DNA of 64,000 nucleotides from Paracoccus indicus (GTDB lineage Bacteria > Pseudomonadota > Alphaproteobacteria > Rhodobacterales > Rhodobacteraceae): NCBI RefSeq assembly GCF_003056335.1, contig NZ_PYWA01000009.1:1-64000 (forward strand), read 5' to 3'. The first letter of the stretch is position 1; each line of letters begins with the position of its first letter. Made by a program: the position numbers and the translations under genes. The notes below the pieces were generated by a model, which worked only from the letters and a program-made list of their open reading frames with translations, had not been told where the DNA came from and did no database searches. Shown piece by piece: positions 52,057 to 61,302 of this stretch.

Positions 52057-53595
52057 TCAGCCCCGCGGTCCGCGCGGTTTGCCACCACCGGGCTTTCCGC
52101 CCGGCTTGAAGCCCCCACCCGAGGGCCGATCACCCCGCGGTCCACCAAAGCCCTTGCCACCCCCGGCGGGACGCGGCTTGCCGCCCCCTTCGCCACGCGG
52201 CGCATAGGGCTTTCGGTCACCGCCATCACGCGGCGCATAGGGCTTCTTCGGGCCATCCGCGTTATCACGCGCACCCCAAGGCTTGCGGTCGCCGCCATCA
52301 CGCGGGGCGTAGGGCTTCTTCGGACCATCCGCATTATCACGCGCACCCCAGGGCTTGCGGTCGCCGCCATCACGGGGGGCGTAGGGCTTCTTCGGGCCAT
52401 CGGCATTGTCACGTGCACCCCAGGGCTTGCGGTCGCCCCCCGGCTTGCCTGCAAAGCGCGAGGGGCGGCTGTCGTCGCCGTCGCGCGGCTTGCCATAGGG
52501 CTTGCGGTCGTCGCCACCCGATTTGCTCCAACGCGGCTTGTCGCCTGCGGGACGGGGACGGTCGCCGAACTCGGGGCGCGAGCCGCCGGGTTTGCCGGCG
52601 AAGCGCGGACGCTCGCCGTCGGCCTGACGGGCAGGCTTGTCGCCCCAGCTGCGGGCCGGACGATCGCCACGGTCCCCGCGATCATCGTCACGCGACCGCG
52701 CGCCGAAGACCTTGCCGCCCGGCTTGCTGCCAAAGCTGCGCGGGCCTGCATCGCCGCGACCCTCGGAGCGGGCAAAGCGGCTTTCGGCGCCACGGGGGCG
52801 CATCTCGCGCGGCTTGTCCTCGGCCTCGCCGGTCAGCAGACCGCCCAACTGGTCGCGCAGAACCTTGCGCTTGACCTCGGTCACCTCGTTCTTGTCCATG
52901 CCTGTCAGCTTGAAGGGGCCGTAACCGATGCGGATCAGTCGGTTCACCTGCAGGCCGACATGGGCCATGGCGCGGCGGATCTCTCGGTTCTTGCCCTCGC
53001 GGATGCCGACGCTCAGCCAGGCGTTCGCGCCCTGCTGGCTGTCCAGCTTGATCTCCATCGGGGCGAAATCCTCGCCCTCGATCTTGACGCCTCGGCGCAG
53101 CGGATCGAAGGTCATGTCGCTTGGCGTGCCGTTGACGCGCACGCGGTAACGGCGCAGCCATCCGGTCGAGGGCAGCTCCAACCGGCGCTTCAGGTCGCCG
53201 TCATTGGTCAGCAGCAGCAGACCTTCGGAATTCAAATCCAGCCGTCCCACGGTCATGACGCGCGGCAGATCGCGCGGCAGGGCGTCGAAGACCGTCTGGC
53301 GGCCCAGCTCGTCCGATTCCGAGGTGATCAGCCCGATCGGCTTGTAATAGAGCCACAGTCGCGTTTCCTGCGGCTCGTCCAGCTTCTTGCCGTCCACGAC
53401 GATCTGATCGGTGGGCTTCACGTCCAGCGCGGGGCTGGTGATCTTCTTGCCGTTCACCGTCACGCGACCTTCGACGATCATGCGCTCGGCCTCGCGGCGG
53501 CTGGCGACGCCTGCGCGTGCCATGACCTTGGCGATACGGTCGGTGCCGTCAGCCTTGGCGAGTTCGTTCTTCTTGGGGGTGTTTTCGTCGCTCAT
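52057..53595 (-). CDS. rluB: 23S rRNA pseudouridine synthase RluB-type with long repetitive tail
   Basis: This 512-residue protein has an S4 domain at the start (RIAKVMARAGVASRREAERM), then an RsuA/RluB catalytic domain with VGRLDLNSEGLLLLTNDGDL (catalytic Asp in GRLD) and GKNREIRRAMAHVGLQVNRL. About 250 C-terminal residues are low-complexity Gly/Arg/Lys/Pro/Asp, including three 24-residue repeats starting DRKPWGARDNADGPKKPYAP. The tail is probably disordered and RNA-binding. ATG 53595 begins MSDENTPKK. It is divergent from tadA. Confidence 0.92.
   Translation of the reverse strand: MSDENTPKKNELAKADGTDRIAKVMARAGVASRREAERMIVEGRVTVNGKKITSPALDVKPTDQIVVDGKKLDEPQETRLWLYYKPIGLITSESDELGRQTVFDALPRDLPRVMTVGRLDLNSEGLLLLTNDGDLKRRLELPSTGWLRRYRVRVNGTPSDMTFDPLRRGVKIEGEDFAPMEIKLDSQQGANAWLSVGIREGKNREIRRAMAHVGLQVNRLIRIGYGPFKLTGMDKNEVTEVKRKVLRDQLGGLLTGEAEDKPREMRPRGAESRFARSEGRGDAGPRSFGSKPGGKVFGARSRDDDRGDRGDRPARSWGDKPARQADGERPRFAGKPGGSRPEFGDRPRPAGDKPRWSKSGGDDRKPYGKPRDGDDSRPSRFAGKPGGDRKPWGARDNADGPKKPYAPRDGGDRKPWGARDNADGPKKPYAPRDGGDRKPWGARDNADGPKKPYAPRDGGDRKPYAPRGEGGGKPRPAGGGKGFGGPRGDRPSGGGFKPGGKPGGGKPRGPRG
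52219..52434 (-). repeat. Three 72-bp tandem repeats in the rluB tail
   Basis: Three consecutive units each encode 24 residues starting DRKPWGARDNADGPKKPYAP and ending RDGG. The DNA copies differ at only a few silent positions, which implies recent duplication or gene conversion. Confidence 0.9.
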
Positions 53596-53713
53596 GCGCG
53601 TCTCCTTCGCATCTCTGCGGGGCAAAGAGGGGCTTCTACGCCCTGAACCGCCCCGAGGGAAGCGTTTCTTTCCCCGGCTTGCGCGGATGGGCGGGACTTG
53701 CCACAAGCATCTC

Positions 53714-54166
53714 ATGGCCGCCTTCATCAGTCACATGCCCATGGCGCTGGATCAAGCCCGCGCCGCCGCCCTGCGCGGCGAGGTGCCGGTGGGCGCCGTG
53801 ATCACCGATCCGCAGGGGCGCGTCGTGGCGGCCGCGGGCAACCGGACCCGCGAATTATGCGACCCCACGGCCCATGCCGAGGTTCTGGCCATCCGCGCCG
53901 CCTGCGCGGCCATCGGGTCGGAACGGCTGATCGGCCATGACCTCTGGGTGACGCTGGAGCCCTGCCCCATGTGTGCCGCGGCCATTTCGGCGGCGCGAAT
54001 CAACCGCTTGTATTACGGTGCGGGCGATCAGCGGATGGGTGGCGTTGCGCATGGGGCGCGTGTCTTCGATCACGCGCAATGCCATCACCGCCCGCAGGTC
54101 TATGACGGGCTGGCCGCCGATGCCGCCCGCGATATTTTGCGCGATTTCTTTGCCGCGCGTCGCTAG
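53714..54166 (+). CDS. tadA: tRNA-specific adenosine deaminase TadA
   Basis: This is a 150-residue zinc deaminase that makes the wobble inosine in tRNA-Arg(ACG). The motifs are HAEVLAI (zinc His and catalytic Glu) and EPCPMCAAAI (two zinc Cys). MALDQARAAALRGEVPVGAV is the typical first helix. ATG 53714 is used; ATGs at 53735 and 53741 are alternatives. It is divergent from rluB and followed by a tRNA gene. Confidence 0.94.
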   Translation: MAAFISHMPMALDQARAAALRGEVPVGAVITDPQGRVVAAAGNRTRELCDPTAHAEVLAIRAACAAIGSERLIGHDLWVTLEPCPMCAAAISAARINRLYYGAGDQRMGGVAHGARVFDHAQCHHRPQVYDGLAADAARDILRDFFAARR

Positions 54167-54211
54167 GGCCGCTTGAACCCCGCGCAAGGGCCGCATATAA
54201 GTCACCCCGAC

Positions 54212-54285
54212 GCGGGCGTTGTGTAATGGTAAGACCCTTGCCTTCCAAGCAAGAGACGCGGGTTCGATTCCCGCCGCCCGCTCCA
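54212..54285 (+). tRNA. tRNA-Gly (anticodon TCC)
   Basis: The 74 bases fold as a cloverleaf. Acceptor arms GCGGGCG/CGCCCGC pair perfectly, the anticodon stem CTTGC/GCAAG flanks loop CTTCCAA with anticodon TCC at 54244-54246, and the T-arm holds GGTTCGATTCC. CCA is encoded at 54283-54285. It reads GGA/GGG codons. It lies 45 bases after tadA and just before the convergent exonuclease gene. Confidence 0.96.
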
Positions 54286-54293
54286 AAGACCCC

Positions 54294-55163
54294 TCACATC
54301 GTCAGCAGATCGCCGAACTCGGTTTCGGTCAGGATGCGCAGGTCCGCGCCCTTCGCGATCAGATCCTGCGCGCGGCGTTGTTTCGTGGTGACGGCAGCAT
54401 CCGCATCCTGATCGCCGACGACCAGCAGGGTCAGTGCCTTGGTGACGCCGGTTCGCACCTCGAACCCCGCCTCTGCCGCCATGCGCGAGGCCTGCATCCG
54501 GTCCAGCCCCAAGCGCCCCGTGAAGCAAACCGATTGGCCGAAGAACGGCCCCTGTTCGTTCCCCGGCAAGCCGATGCTGGCGGGATAGCGCGACTTCGAG
54601 GCCGCCGTCGCCCCCAGTTCCGCGAACCCCTGCCCGGTGCGCTGTTCAGCCAGCATCACCACCTGCGCGGCCGCCCAGGCATCCTCGACCGCGTCATGAT
54701 GCTTGAAGTCCAGCTTCAGCACCTCCTTCAGGTTCCCCAGCCCATGCCCGCCATAGCCGCGCAGTTCCGGCCAGGCCTTGCGGGCGATGCGCACGCTGTC
54801 GGACCACGCGCTGGCCAAGGGGGCCAGCCCGTCGCGTGCGCAGGCGGCGTCAAACGCCATCTTGTCGAAATTGCTGTGCTGGACCAGCGCGTGGCGCTCC
54901 AGAAACGCACGGACCGGGGCCAGGGCCTCGGCGAATCGCGGGCTGCCGCGCACGGTATCCGCGTCGATCCCGTGCAGCTGCGAATTGAAGCTTTGAAAAG
55001 GCTCGGCGGGATCGACGAAGAAGCCATGGGTGTCGATGCGCCCATCATGGGCCACCATCGCCATGCCCACCTGGCAGATACTGTGGCGGTTGCCATTGGC
55101 GGTCTCGACGTCGATGGCGACGAAGCGATAATCGCGGTCGATGAAGTGCATGTTCGGTTCCAT
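54294..55163 (-). CDS. DEDDh exonuclease with C-terminal BRCT domain
   Basis: This 289-residue protein has an N-terminal DnaQ-like 3'-5' exonuclease domain: AIDVETANG with D18/E20, an HSNFDKMAFDAAC block, and HHDAVEDAWAAAQV with the final His/Asp. A BRCT-like domain (about 205-289) starts FGQSVCFTGRLGLDRMQASR and contains VTKALTLLVVGD. This resembles epsilon-like exonucleases outside the replisome, probably with a DNA repair role. ATG 55163 is used; 55151 is possible. It is 12 bases below the GntR gene. Confidence 0.87.
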   Translation of the reverse strand: MEPNMHFIDRDYRFVAIDVETANGNRHSICQVGMAMVAHDGRIDTHGFFVDPAEPFQSFNSQLHGIDADTVRGSPRFAEALAPVRAFLERHALVQHSNFDKMAFDAACARDGLAPLASAWSDSVRIARKAWPELRGYGGHGLGNLKEVLKLDFKHHDAVEDAWAAAQVVMLAEQRTGQGFAELGATAASKSRYPASIGLPGNEQGPFFGQSVCFTGRLGLDRMQASRMAAEAGFEVRTGVTKALTLLVVGDQDADAAVTTKQRRAQDLIAKGADLRILTETEFGDLLTM

Positions 55164-55175
55164 CCGCCCGCGGCG

Positions 55176-55901
55176 TCAGTGGTGGTGCCGGTAGAGCGTG
55201 TTGGATCGGTCCAGATGCGCCTGCATCGCCGTCACGGCAGCCTCGTCGTCATGGGCCTCCAGCAGGTCGATGATGTGGTCGTGTTCGCGCAGGGTCACAT
55301 CCTCGTTTCCCGACCAATGAAGCAGCAGCCCGTGGTAATGGAACAGCCAGCGCAGCAGCGACTGGCTGGTCGCGATCAGGATCGGGTTTTCCGAAATGGC
55401 GGCGATGCGGGCGTGAAAGGCCATGTCGGTGGTCACGAAGGCCGAGGCATCGCCCATCTGGTCGCGCTGCCGGGACACCAGATCGCGCAGGTCGGCAATG
55501 TCCTTGGCCGTGGCCCTCTGTGCCGCAACGCGAACCAGCCCGCATTCGAACATGCGACGCGCCATCTTCAGATGCTCCAGCTGTTCGGGTTCCGACGACA
55601 GCAGCATGCGGGCCACGTCGTCGACGCGGCTGAGGACGCTGTCGGCGCTGAGTTCGTTCACCCGGCTGCGTTCGCCGTGGCTGATGGTGATCAGCCCCAT
55701 CGTGTGCATGTGCTGCAAGGCCTCGCGCACGGCGGGGCGGCCGACGCCGAAACGCTCCATCAGGTCGCGTTCGGACGGCATGGGCGCGCCGGGGGGCAGT
55801 TCGCCGCTGGCCATCATCGCGCGAAGGCGGTCGAAGACCTCGTCCGACAGCTTGCGCCTGACGATCCGGTCCTGAGCCACGGGGGCTGCATCTTTCTTCA
55901 T
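55176..55901 (-). CDS. GntR-family regulator, FadR/FCD subfamily
   Basis: This is a 241-residue regulator. The winged helix has GAPMPSERDLMERFGVGRPA and VREALQHMHTMGLITISHGE. The helical FCD domain that follows carries DMAFHARIA and HDHIIDLLEAHD with metal/ligand His positions. AGAGG seven bases ahead supports ATG 55901. It lies 23 bases below the apionate-lactonase-like gene, at the end of the sugar operon, and is its probable local regulator, with effector unknown (perhaps the sugar acid). Confidence 0.9.
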   Translation of the reverse strand: MKKDAAPVAQDRIVRRKLSDEVFDRLRAMMASGELPPGAPMPSERDLMERFGVGRPAVREALQHMHTMGLITISHGERSRVNELSADSVLSRVDDVARMLLSSEPEQLEHLKMARRMFECGLVRVAAQRATAKDIADLRDLVSRQRDQMGDASAFVTTDMAFHARIAAISENPILIATSQSLLRWLFHYHGLLLHWSGNEDVTLREHDHIIDLLEAHDDEAAVTAMQAHLDRSNTLYRHHH

Positions 55902-55924
55902 CAATCGCCTCTTGGCTGCGTCCC

Positions 55925-57694
55925 TCAAGACCTAGGCGTTGCGGCGGGGCTGTGCAAATCCTTAGCGGCAGTTTGCCGCCATCCGAAGCCGACAAGATCC
56001 GCCGCCTCATCGGGCTGCGGACACAGATTGGCAAGGAAGCCGACATCGCGCAGATCCAGTTCGGCACGGTGATCCGTCACTTCGGCCCGCAGCACCGGCT
56101 GGCCCGCACAGGCCGCCAGTGCCGCGACCAATGCCGCAAGCGGGCGGGCGGTGCCATCTTCGCGGATCAGCCCGCGCGGGCCATAGAGCGCGGCGGGCGT
56201 CCAGACCGTCAGCCCCGCCCCCGCCATGGCCGTGGCCAGTCCCAAGGTCCAGGCGGCGGCGAAAGCGCCGTCCTGACGCGGATCGTCATCGGCCATGCAG
56301 ATGCGATCACGGTCCGGATTGGGGATCGTCCGGCTGCCATAGGGGTTCTGGCGCATGGCGATGGTGGACGGCCCCAGCCTGTAATCGCGCGCGCCGATGA
56401 TCCCCCGCCCCGAGGCCAGGATATGCGGCACCGCCTGCAGGGTCTCGATCACCGAGAGATCATCCGCGGCATGGACGATGGGGCACAACCCGTGGGTCAC
56501 GAAATCCGCATCCCCTGCTAGCGCGGGCTTGCGGTTCAGCTCGGGGAAGAAGCTGGCGGCACCGCCGCCAAGGGGCAGATCGGGAAAGGCGCGGCGGGCG
56601 GCGGCGTGGATATCGGCGATGGGCGGGCATGGCGGCCACTCGGACCCCGGCGGCGTCGATTGCCGATCGACCGAGGGCGTCACCATGACCGAAGCCGCAC
56701 GCAACCCCGCATCCCGCACCGCCTGCGCATAGGCGGCGAATTCCGCCTCCAGATCGCCGCCCGGGGGGCAAAGCGCGATCAGCTCCAGATCCATCGGCAG
56801 ATCGGGGAATTCCGCCTGAAGCCGCGCGAAACCCGCCAGATCGGGCCCAAGCGGACCCGCTGCGGCGTCCAGATGGCACAGGATGCGCGATGGATCGATG
56901 TTGCGCAGATCGCCGGGGGTGCGGGCGGCGCGTCCGGCATCACGGCCCGTCAGGACCAGCGCCGTCTGTGGAAAGACCGCCGTGCGGGTCGGCGGCACCC
57001 ATGCAGGTGGGGCGACGTCCTGCGCAGGCTGCCATGTCACGCGCACGGCCTGCCGAAAGACCGCATCGGGTTGATAGGGCCAGGGCAAGGCCAGCGGGCG
57101 GTTATAGGTCTTGAACGAGGCATCGCCCCATTGGCGCTGATCCTCCATCTCGAAGACGTCGCCGGTCAGGCGGCAGGTGATCATTCTGTCGCCTGCGCGG
57201 TGGATCAGGCCGGTGATCTGCTGGAAGGGCTGCCACGGCGCGATCAGGTCGGGGAAATACCCGTCCGTCACGCTGCCATCGGCGTGTTCGACCTTGACGG
57301 GCGCACCTGCGACACCGTCGATCGGATGCAGCACGGTAAAGCCCGCGCGATTGGTCCAGACCTGCCCCGAGCAGCGCGCCGTCACCTGCGCCTCCATCCC
57401 GTCCGGACGCAGGCGCAGCGCGACATCGGCCACGATCCGACCCGTGCCCATGTCATAGGTGGCGCGATAGGTGACGTTGCAACCGTCGGTGATGGTCAGA
57501 TCGTCGATACGGGGCGTCACGGTCCCCCAATCGCGGTCGCGGACCAGAAAGGACACAGCACGGATCGCCTCGACCCCCGCAACGGTCAGATGGCGCAGCT
57601 GGCCGCTTTCCAGCGTGACGGCGGCATCGCCCGCCACCAGCCGCCGACCCTGCACGGGGGGAATATCGGTCCCGTAAAGCGCCCGCAGATCCAT
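55925..57694 (-). CDS. apnL: D-apionate lactonase-like protein
   Basis: This 589-residue protein resembles the D-apionate lactonase family: DLRALYGTDIPPVQGRRL near the start, AVSFLVRDRDWGT, FTVLHPIDGVAGAPVKVEHA, DLIAPWQPFQ, and EMEDQRQWGDASFKTYNRPL. A TIM-barrel-like middle domain follows. In D-apiose degradation this enzyme opens apionolactone to apionate. The ATG at 57694 overlaps the dehydrogenase stop (TGATG). Enzymes for using apionate are not in the window. The family call is from memory; a different sugar lactone is possible. Confidence 0.7.
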   Translation of the reverse strand: MDLRALYGTDIPPVQGRRLVAGDAAVTLESGQLRHLTVAGVEAIRAVSFLVRDRDWGTVTPRIDDLTITDGCNVTYRATYDMGTGRIVADVALRLRPDGMEAQVTARCSGQVWTNRAGFTVLHPIDGVAGAPVKVEHADGSVTDGYFPDLIAPWQPFQQITGLIHRAGDRMITCRLTGDVFEMEDQRQWGDASFKTYNRPLALPWPYQPDAVFRQAVRVTWQPAQDVAPPAWVPPTRTAVFPQTALVLTGRDAGRAARTPGDLRNIDPSRILCHLDAAAGPLGPDLAGFARLQAEFPDLPMDLELIALCPPGGDLEAEFAAYAQAVRDAGLRAASVMVTPSVDRQSTPPGSEWPPCPPIADIHAAARRAFPDLPLGGGAASFFPELNRKPALAGDADFVTHGLCPIVHAADDLSVIETLQAVPHILASGRGIIGARDYRLGPSTIAMRQNPYGSRTIPNPDRDRICMADDDPRQDGAFAAAWTLGLATAMAGAGLTVWTPAALYGPRGLIREDGTARPLAALVAALAACAGQPVLRAEVTDHRAELDLRDVGFLANLCPQPDEAADLVGFGWRQTAAKDLHSPAATPRS

Positions 57695-58716
57695 CACCAG
57701 CCCGCCATATCCACCCGCGATCCGTCACGGGCCGAGGCATAGGCGGCTTCGACCAGGGCCAGCGTCTTCAGGTTGTCGTGGCCCGAGGTTTCCGGCTGCC
57801 TGCCCGCCCGCAGGCAGTCGACGAAATGCGCCTGGATCAGATGGACGCTTTCCTGGATGTTGTGCCAGGGACGTTCGGCCCAAGGCAGCAGCGGCGGTGC
57901 GACATCGCGGATGTCCTCGCCCGCCGCGTTCTGGATCACCAGACGATAACCCGCGTCCAGCCGCAGCGTGCCTTGGTCGCCGTCGATCTCCAAGAGGGTT
58001 TGCGGGAAGGTTTCCGGTGTGCGGCGGGTGGCATAGGAACAATCGACGACCGAGGTGACGCCGCCTTCGTGGTCCAGCATCATCGTGGCCACATCCTCGC
58101 CCTTGATGGCGGGGTTGATGCGGGTGGTGCTGGCCGAGATCCGCGCCACATCGCCAAACAGCGCGCGAGAGATGTCCAGGATATGGATGCCCAGATCCTG
58201 GATGATGAACCGCGGGTCCGTCGCCAGATAGGGCTGGCCCGAAAACACGTCATAGCCCGACCGGAAGCTGACCCGCCCGAAGAACGGCGTGCCGATGGCG
58301 CCATCGTTCAGCGTGGCGATGGCGGCGCGGATGGCCGATTGCCAGCGGAAGTTCTCGTGCACCATCAGCGTGCGGCCCGCGCCCTCGACGGCGGCAACCA
58401 TGGCGCGGGCATCCTCCATCGTTTCGGCGAAGGGCTTCTGGCAGATGACGTGCAACCCCGCATCGGCCGCCGCCTGCACCAGCATCCGGTGCGAGCCGAC
58501 GGTGGTGGCGATATCGACGAAATCCAGATCCTCGGCCGCCATCATCTGCACGGCGTCGGCATAGGTCCTTGCCACGCCGAAATCACGGGCGGTCCGGTCG
58601 CAGCGGTCCTGATCCATGTCGCAGAGGGCGACGATCTGCACGCCCTCGATCATCTGCCACGCGTGCATCTGGTTTTGCGCAAAGAACCCGCAGCCGATCA
58701 AGGCACCTTTCAGCAT
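57694..58716 (-). CDS. apsD: Gfo/Idh/MocA oxidoreductase, probable D-apiose dehydrogenase
   Basis: This 340-residue NAD(P)-dependent dehydrogenase starts MLKGALIGCGFFAQNQMHAW, a Rossmann start typical of the D-apiose dehydrogenase branch. It has the second-domain motif CQKPFAET (QKP at 93-95 in place of EKP) and RFIIQDLGIHILD with the catalytic Asp/His region. Next to a lactonase-like gene, oxidation of an aldose to its lactone is the expected reaction. It is fifth in the operon, five bases after the permease gene. The substrate is inferred from context. Confidence 0.75.
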   Translation of the reverse strand: MLKGALIGCGFFAQNQMHAWQMIEGVQIVALCDMDQDRCDRTARDFGVARTYADAVQMMAAEDLDFVDIATTVGSHRMLVQAAADAGLHVICQKPFAETMEDARAMVAAVEGAGRTLMVHENFRWQSAIRAAIATLNDGAIGTPFFGRVSFRSGYDVFSGQPYLATDPRFIIQDLGIHILDISRALFGDVARISASTTRINPAIKGEDVATMMLDHEGGVTSVVDCSYATRRTPETFPQTLLEIDGDQGTLRLDAGYRLVIQNAAGEDIRDVAPPLLPWAERPWHNIQESVHLIQAHFVDCLRAGRQPETSGHDNLKTLALVEAAYASARDGSRVDMAGW

Positions 58717-58720
58717 GACG

Positions 58721-59782
58721 TCACTTTCCCATTGCGGCTTCGGATTGCAGCGCGACCCGAGCCTGAAGTTTCTGTTGCGCCTGATCGACCACCACCGCGG
58801 CGATGATGACAAGCCCCTTGATGACGGTCTGCCAGAATGACGACACGCCCATCATCACCAGCCCGTCCGAGAGGACGCCGATGACGAAGGCCCCGACGAT
58901 GGTGCCGCCGATCCGGCCCCGCCCGCCCGACATCGACGTGCCGCCAAGCACGGCTGCGGCAATGGCGTTCAGCTCGAACGCCTGACCGGTGGCGGGATGC
59001 GCCGCGACCAGTTGCGATGACACGATCAGCCCGACCAGCGCCGCGCAGAGCCCGCTGAACATATAGACGAACATCTTGATGCGGTTGACCTTGACGCCCG
59101 ACAGCGCCGCCCCGCGCTCGTTCCCGCCCACCGCATAGACATAGCGCCCAAGCGGTGTCCGCCGCGCGACATAGGCCGCGACCATGGCCACGACGATCAG
59201 CATCCAGATCGACACCGGCAGGCCCAGGAAATTGCCCGCCCCAATCAGGCGGAAGGTATCGGAGCCGTATTCGGGATTGCCGTTCAGGTTCGGAAAGGTG
59301 CGGCCATCGGATGACAGCATGGCCGCCCCGCGACAGACGTAGAGCGTGCCAAGCGTGGCGATGAAGGGGGCGACGTTCAGCTTGGTGATCAGAAAGCCGT
59401 TCACCGCGCCGACGCCAATACCCACGGCCATGACCAGCAGGCAGATCTCGATCGTGTTGAACTGGATCGACCAGCCAAGGCCCAGATCGATGCCGTAAAG
59501 CACCAGCCAGCCCGCAACCATGCCACACAGCCCCACGATGGACCCCACCGACAGGTCGATCCCCCCCGAGATGATGACGAAGGTCATGCCGATCGCCAGA
59601 AAGGCGTTCAGCGCGACATGTTTCGACATGATCACCATGTTCGCGGTCGACAGGAAGTTCGGCGCGGCGAAGGCGAAGAAGGCGAAGACCAGGATCAGCG
59701 CGATGAAGGTCCGCGCCTTCAGCAGCACCAGAAGGGCCTGCCCGGATTGACCCCGCGGGGCCTGCGTTGCGATATGGGTCAT
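58721..59782 (-). CDS. Sugar ABC transporter permease (RbsC-type)
   Basis: This is a 353-residue inner-membrane permease of the BPD_transp_2 family with eight to ten helices. AIGMTFVIISGGIDLSVGSI and NAIAAAVLGGTSMSGGRGRI are family hallmarks. It forms a homodimer that passes the sugar delivered by the binding protein encoded upstream. Its start overlaps the ATPase gene by four bases (ATGA). Confidence 0.93.
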   Translation of the reverse strand: MTHIATQAPRGQSGQALLVLLKARTFIALILVFAFFAFAAPNFLSTANMVIMSKHVALNAFLAIGMTFVIISGGIDLSVGSIVGLCGMVAGWLVLYGIDLGLGWSIQFNTIEICLLVMAVGIGVGAVNGFLITKLNVAPFIATLGTLYVCRGAAMLSSDGRTFPNLNGNPEYGSDTFRLIGAGNFLGLPVSIWMLIVVAMVAAYVARRTPLGRYVYAVGGNERGAALSGVKVNRIKMFVYMFSGLCAALVGLIVSSQLVAAHPATGQAFELNAIAAAVLGGTSMSGGRGRIGGTIVGAFVIGVLSDGLVMMGVSSFWQTVIKGLVIIAAVVVDQAQQKLQARVALQSEAAMGK

Positions 59783-61302
59783 GCGACGTTCCTGTCTGTG
59801 CTGTGGCCCTTGGCCGAGGCCGCGACCACGGCGGTTTCGGTGGCGTCATGCCGGTCGAATTCGCCGGTCACGCGCCCGTTGGACATGACGATGATGCGGT
59901 CCGACAGGGCCATCAGCTCCTCCAGGTCCGAGGTGACGAAGATGATGCCCAGCCCTTCGGCAGCCAGTTGGCGCATGGTGCGAAAGACTTCGGCCTTGGC
60001 GCCGATATCGATCCCGCGCGAGGGTTCATCCATCAGCAGGATGCGCGGCCTGGTCATCAGCGCCTTGCCGATCACCACCTTCTGCTGGTTGCCCCCCGAC
60101 AGGCTGGAGACCGGGTTTTCCATCGAGGCGATCTTGACCGTCAGCCGCTTGACGAAATCCGCGACCCTGCGTTTTTCCGCGCCCAGGTCCATGTGGAAAC
60201 CGGTGGTGATGGCATCCAGACTGGAGAGCGTCATGTTTTCCCGGATCGACAGCATCTGGACAAGGCCGTCGTTCTTGCGATCCTCGGGGATCAGGGCGAT
60301 GCCTTGGCGGATGCGGCCCGCGACGCTGCGGCTGCGCAGCGGTTCGCCCGCGACGAAGAACCGGCCCGCCGCGTGGCCGTGCCGCCCGATGACGCATTCC
60401 AGAAACTCGCTGCGGCCCGCGCCCATCAGCCCATAGACGCCAAGGATCTCCCCCGCCCGCAGCGACATCGACACGTGATCCACTGCCAGCCCGCCACCCG
60501 GTCGGGGCAGGCAGACATCCTCGGCGCGGAAGATCTCGTCGCCGAAGGGGTGATCGTCGGTCTTGGCGTAATCTTTCGAGGCCCCGCCGATCATGCTGCG
60601 CACGATCCACGCCAGATCGACGCCCTCCATCGGGCGGGCGCCGGTGATCGCGCCGTCGCGCAGCACCGTGATGTAATCGCCGATCCGCAGCAACTCCTCC
60701 AGCCGGTGCGAGATATAGACGATGCCCACCCCGTCGCGGCGCAGGTCGTCGATGACGCGGAACAGGATCTCGACCTCGGCGGCGGAGAGGGCCGAGGTCG
60801 GCTCGTCCAGGATCAGGATGCGGGCGTCCTGCGCTAAGCTCTTGGCGATTTCGACGATCTGCTGCTGACCCACCCGCAGATCACCCACTAGGGCATCGGG
60901 CGAGATGTCGTGTTCCAGCCGTGCCATCAGATCGCGCGTGGCGCGGCGCTGCGCGGCCATGTCGATATCGACGCCCGCGCGGGTCATTTCGCGGCCGATG
61001 AAGATGTTCTCGGCGACGGTCAGGTTCGGAAACAGGTTCAATTCCTGAAAGACGATGCCGATGCCGTGGCGGCGGGCATCCTGCGTGCCGGCGAAATGGA
61101 CGGGGCGACCCTCCATCAGGATCTGGCCCTCGGTCAGCTGCTCGACGCCCGCGATGACCTTCATCATCGTCGACTTGCCCGCGCCGTTTTCCCCGACCAG
61201 CACGTTGACCGCCCCCATGTGCAGGTCGAAATCCACCGATTTCAGCGCCCGCGTGCCGGGATAGACCTTGGTGCCGCCGCGGATCTGCAGCCCGATGGTC
61301 AT
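59779..61302 (-). CDS. Sugar ABC transporter ATPase (RbsA-type, two nucleotide domains)
   Basis: This 507-residue fused ATPase has a first domain with Walker A GENGAGKST, signature VGQQQIVEIAK and Walker B ILILDEPTSALS. The second domain has the degenerate Walker A GLMGAGRSE, an SGGNQQKV signature and ILLMDEPSRGID. This is the usual RbsA/XylG layout. It overlaps both the DUF2291 gene upstream and the permease downstream by four bases each, so the transport proteins are tightly co-translated. Confidence 0.94.
   Translation of the reverse strand: MTIGLQIRGGTKVYPGTRALKSVDFDLHMGAVNVLVGENGAGKSTMMKVIAGVEQLTEGQILMEGRPVHFAGTQDARRHGIGIVFQELNLFPNLTVAENIFIGREMTRAGVDIDMAAQRRATRDLMARLEHDISPDALVGDLRVGQQQIVEIAKSLAQDARILILDEPTSALSAAEVEILFRVIDDLRRDGVGIVYISHRLEELLRIGDYITVLRDGAITGARPMEGVDLAWIVRSMIGGASKDYAKTDDHPFGDEIFRAEDVCLPRPGGGLAVDHVSMSLRAGEILGVYGLMGAGRSEFLECVIGRHGHAAGRFFVAGEPLRSRSVAGRIRQGIALIPEDRKNDGLVQMLSIRENMTLSSLDAITTGFHMDLGAEKRRVADFVKRLTVKIASMENPVSSLSGGNQQKVVIGKALMTRPRILLMDEPSRGIDIGAKAEVFRTMRQLAAEGLGIIFVTSDLEELMALSDRIIVMSNGRVTGEFDRHDATETAVVAASAKGHSTDRNVA

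Noticed and set aside
52219..52434. CRISPR-like regular repeats
   Set aside because: The 72-bp units are contiguous with no spacers and encode in-frame peptide repeats of rluB.
52039..53646. Long plus-strand open frame opposite rluB, with Ala/Thr/Arg-rich repeats
   Set aside because: It mirrors the low-complexity rluB tail on the other strand. The minus-strand frame has S4 and pseudouridine synthase motifs and a proper start, while this one has no domain or ribosome site.
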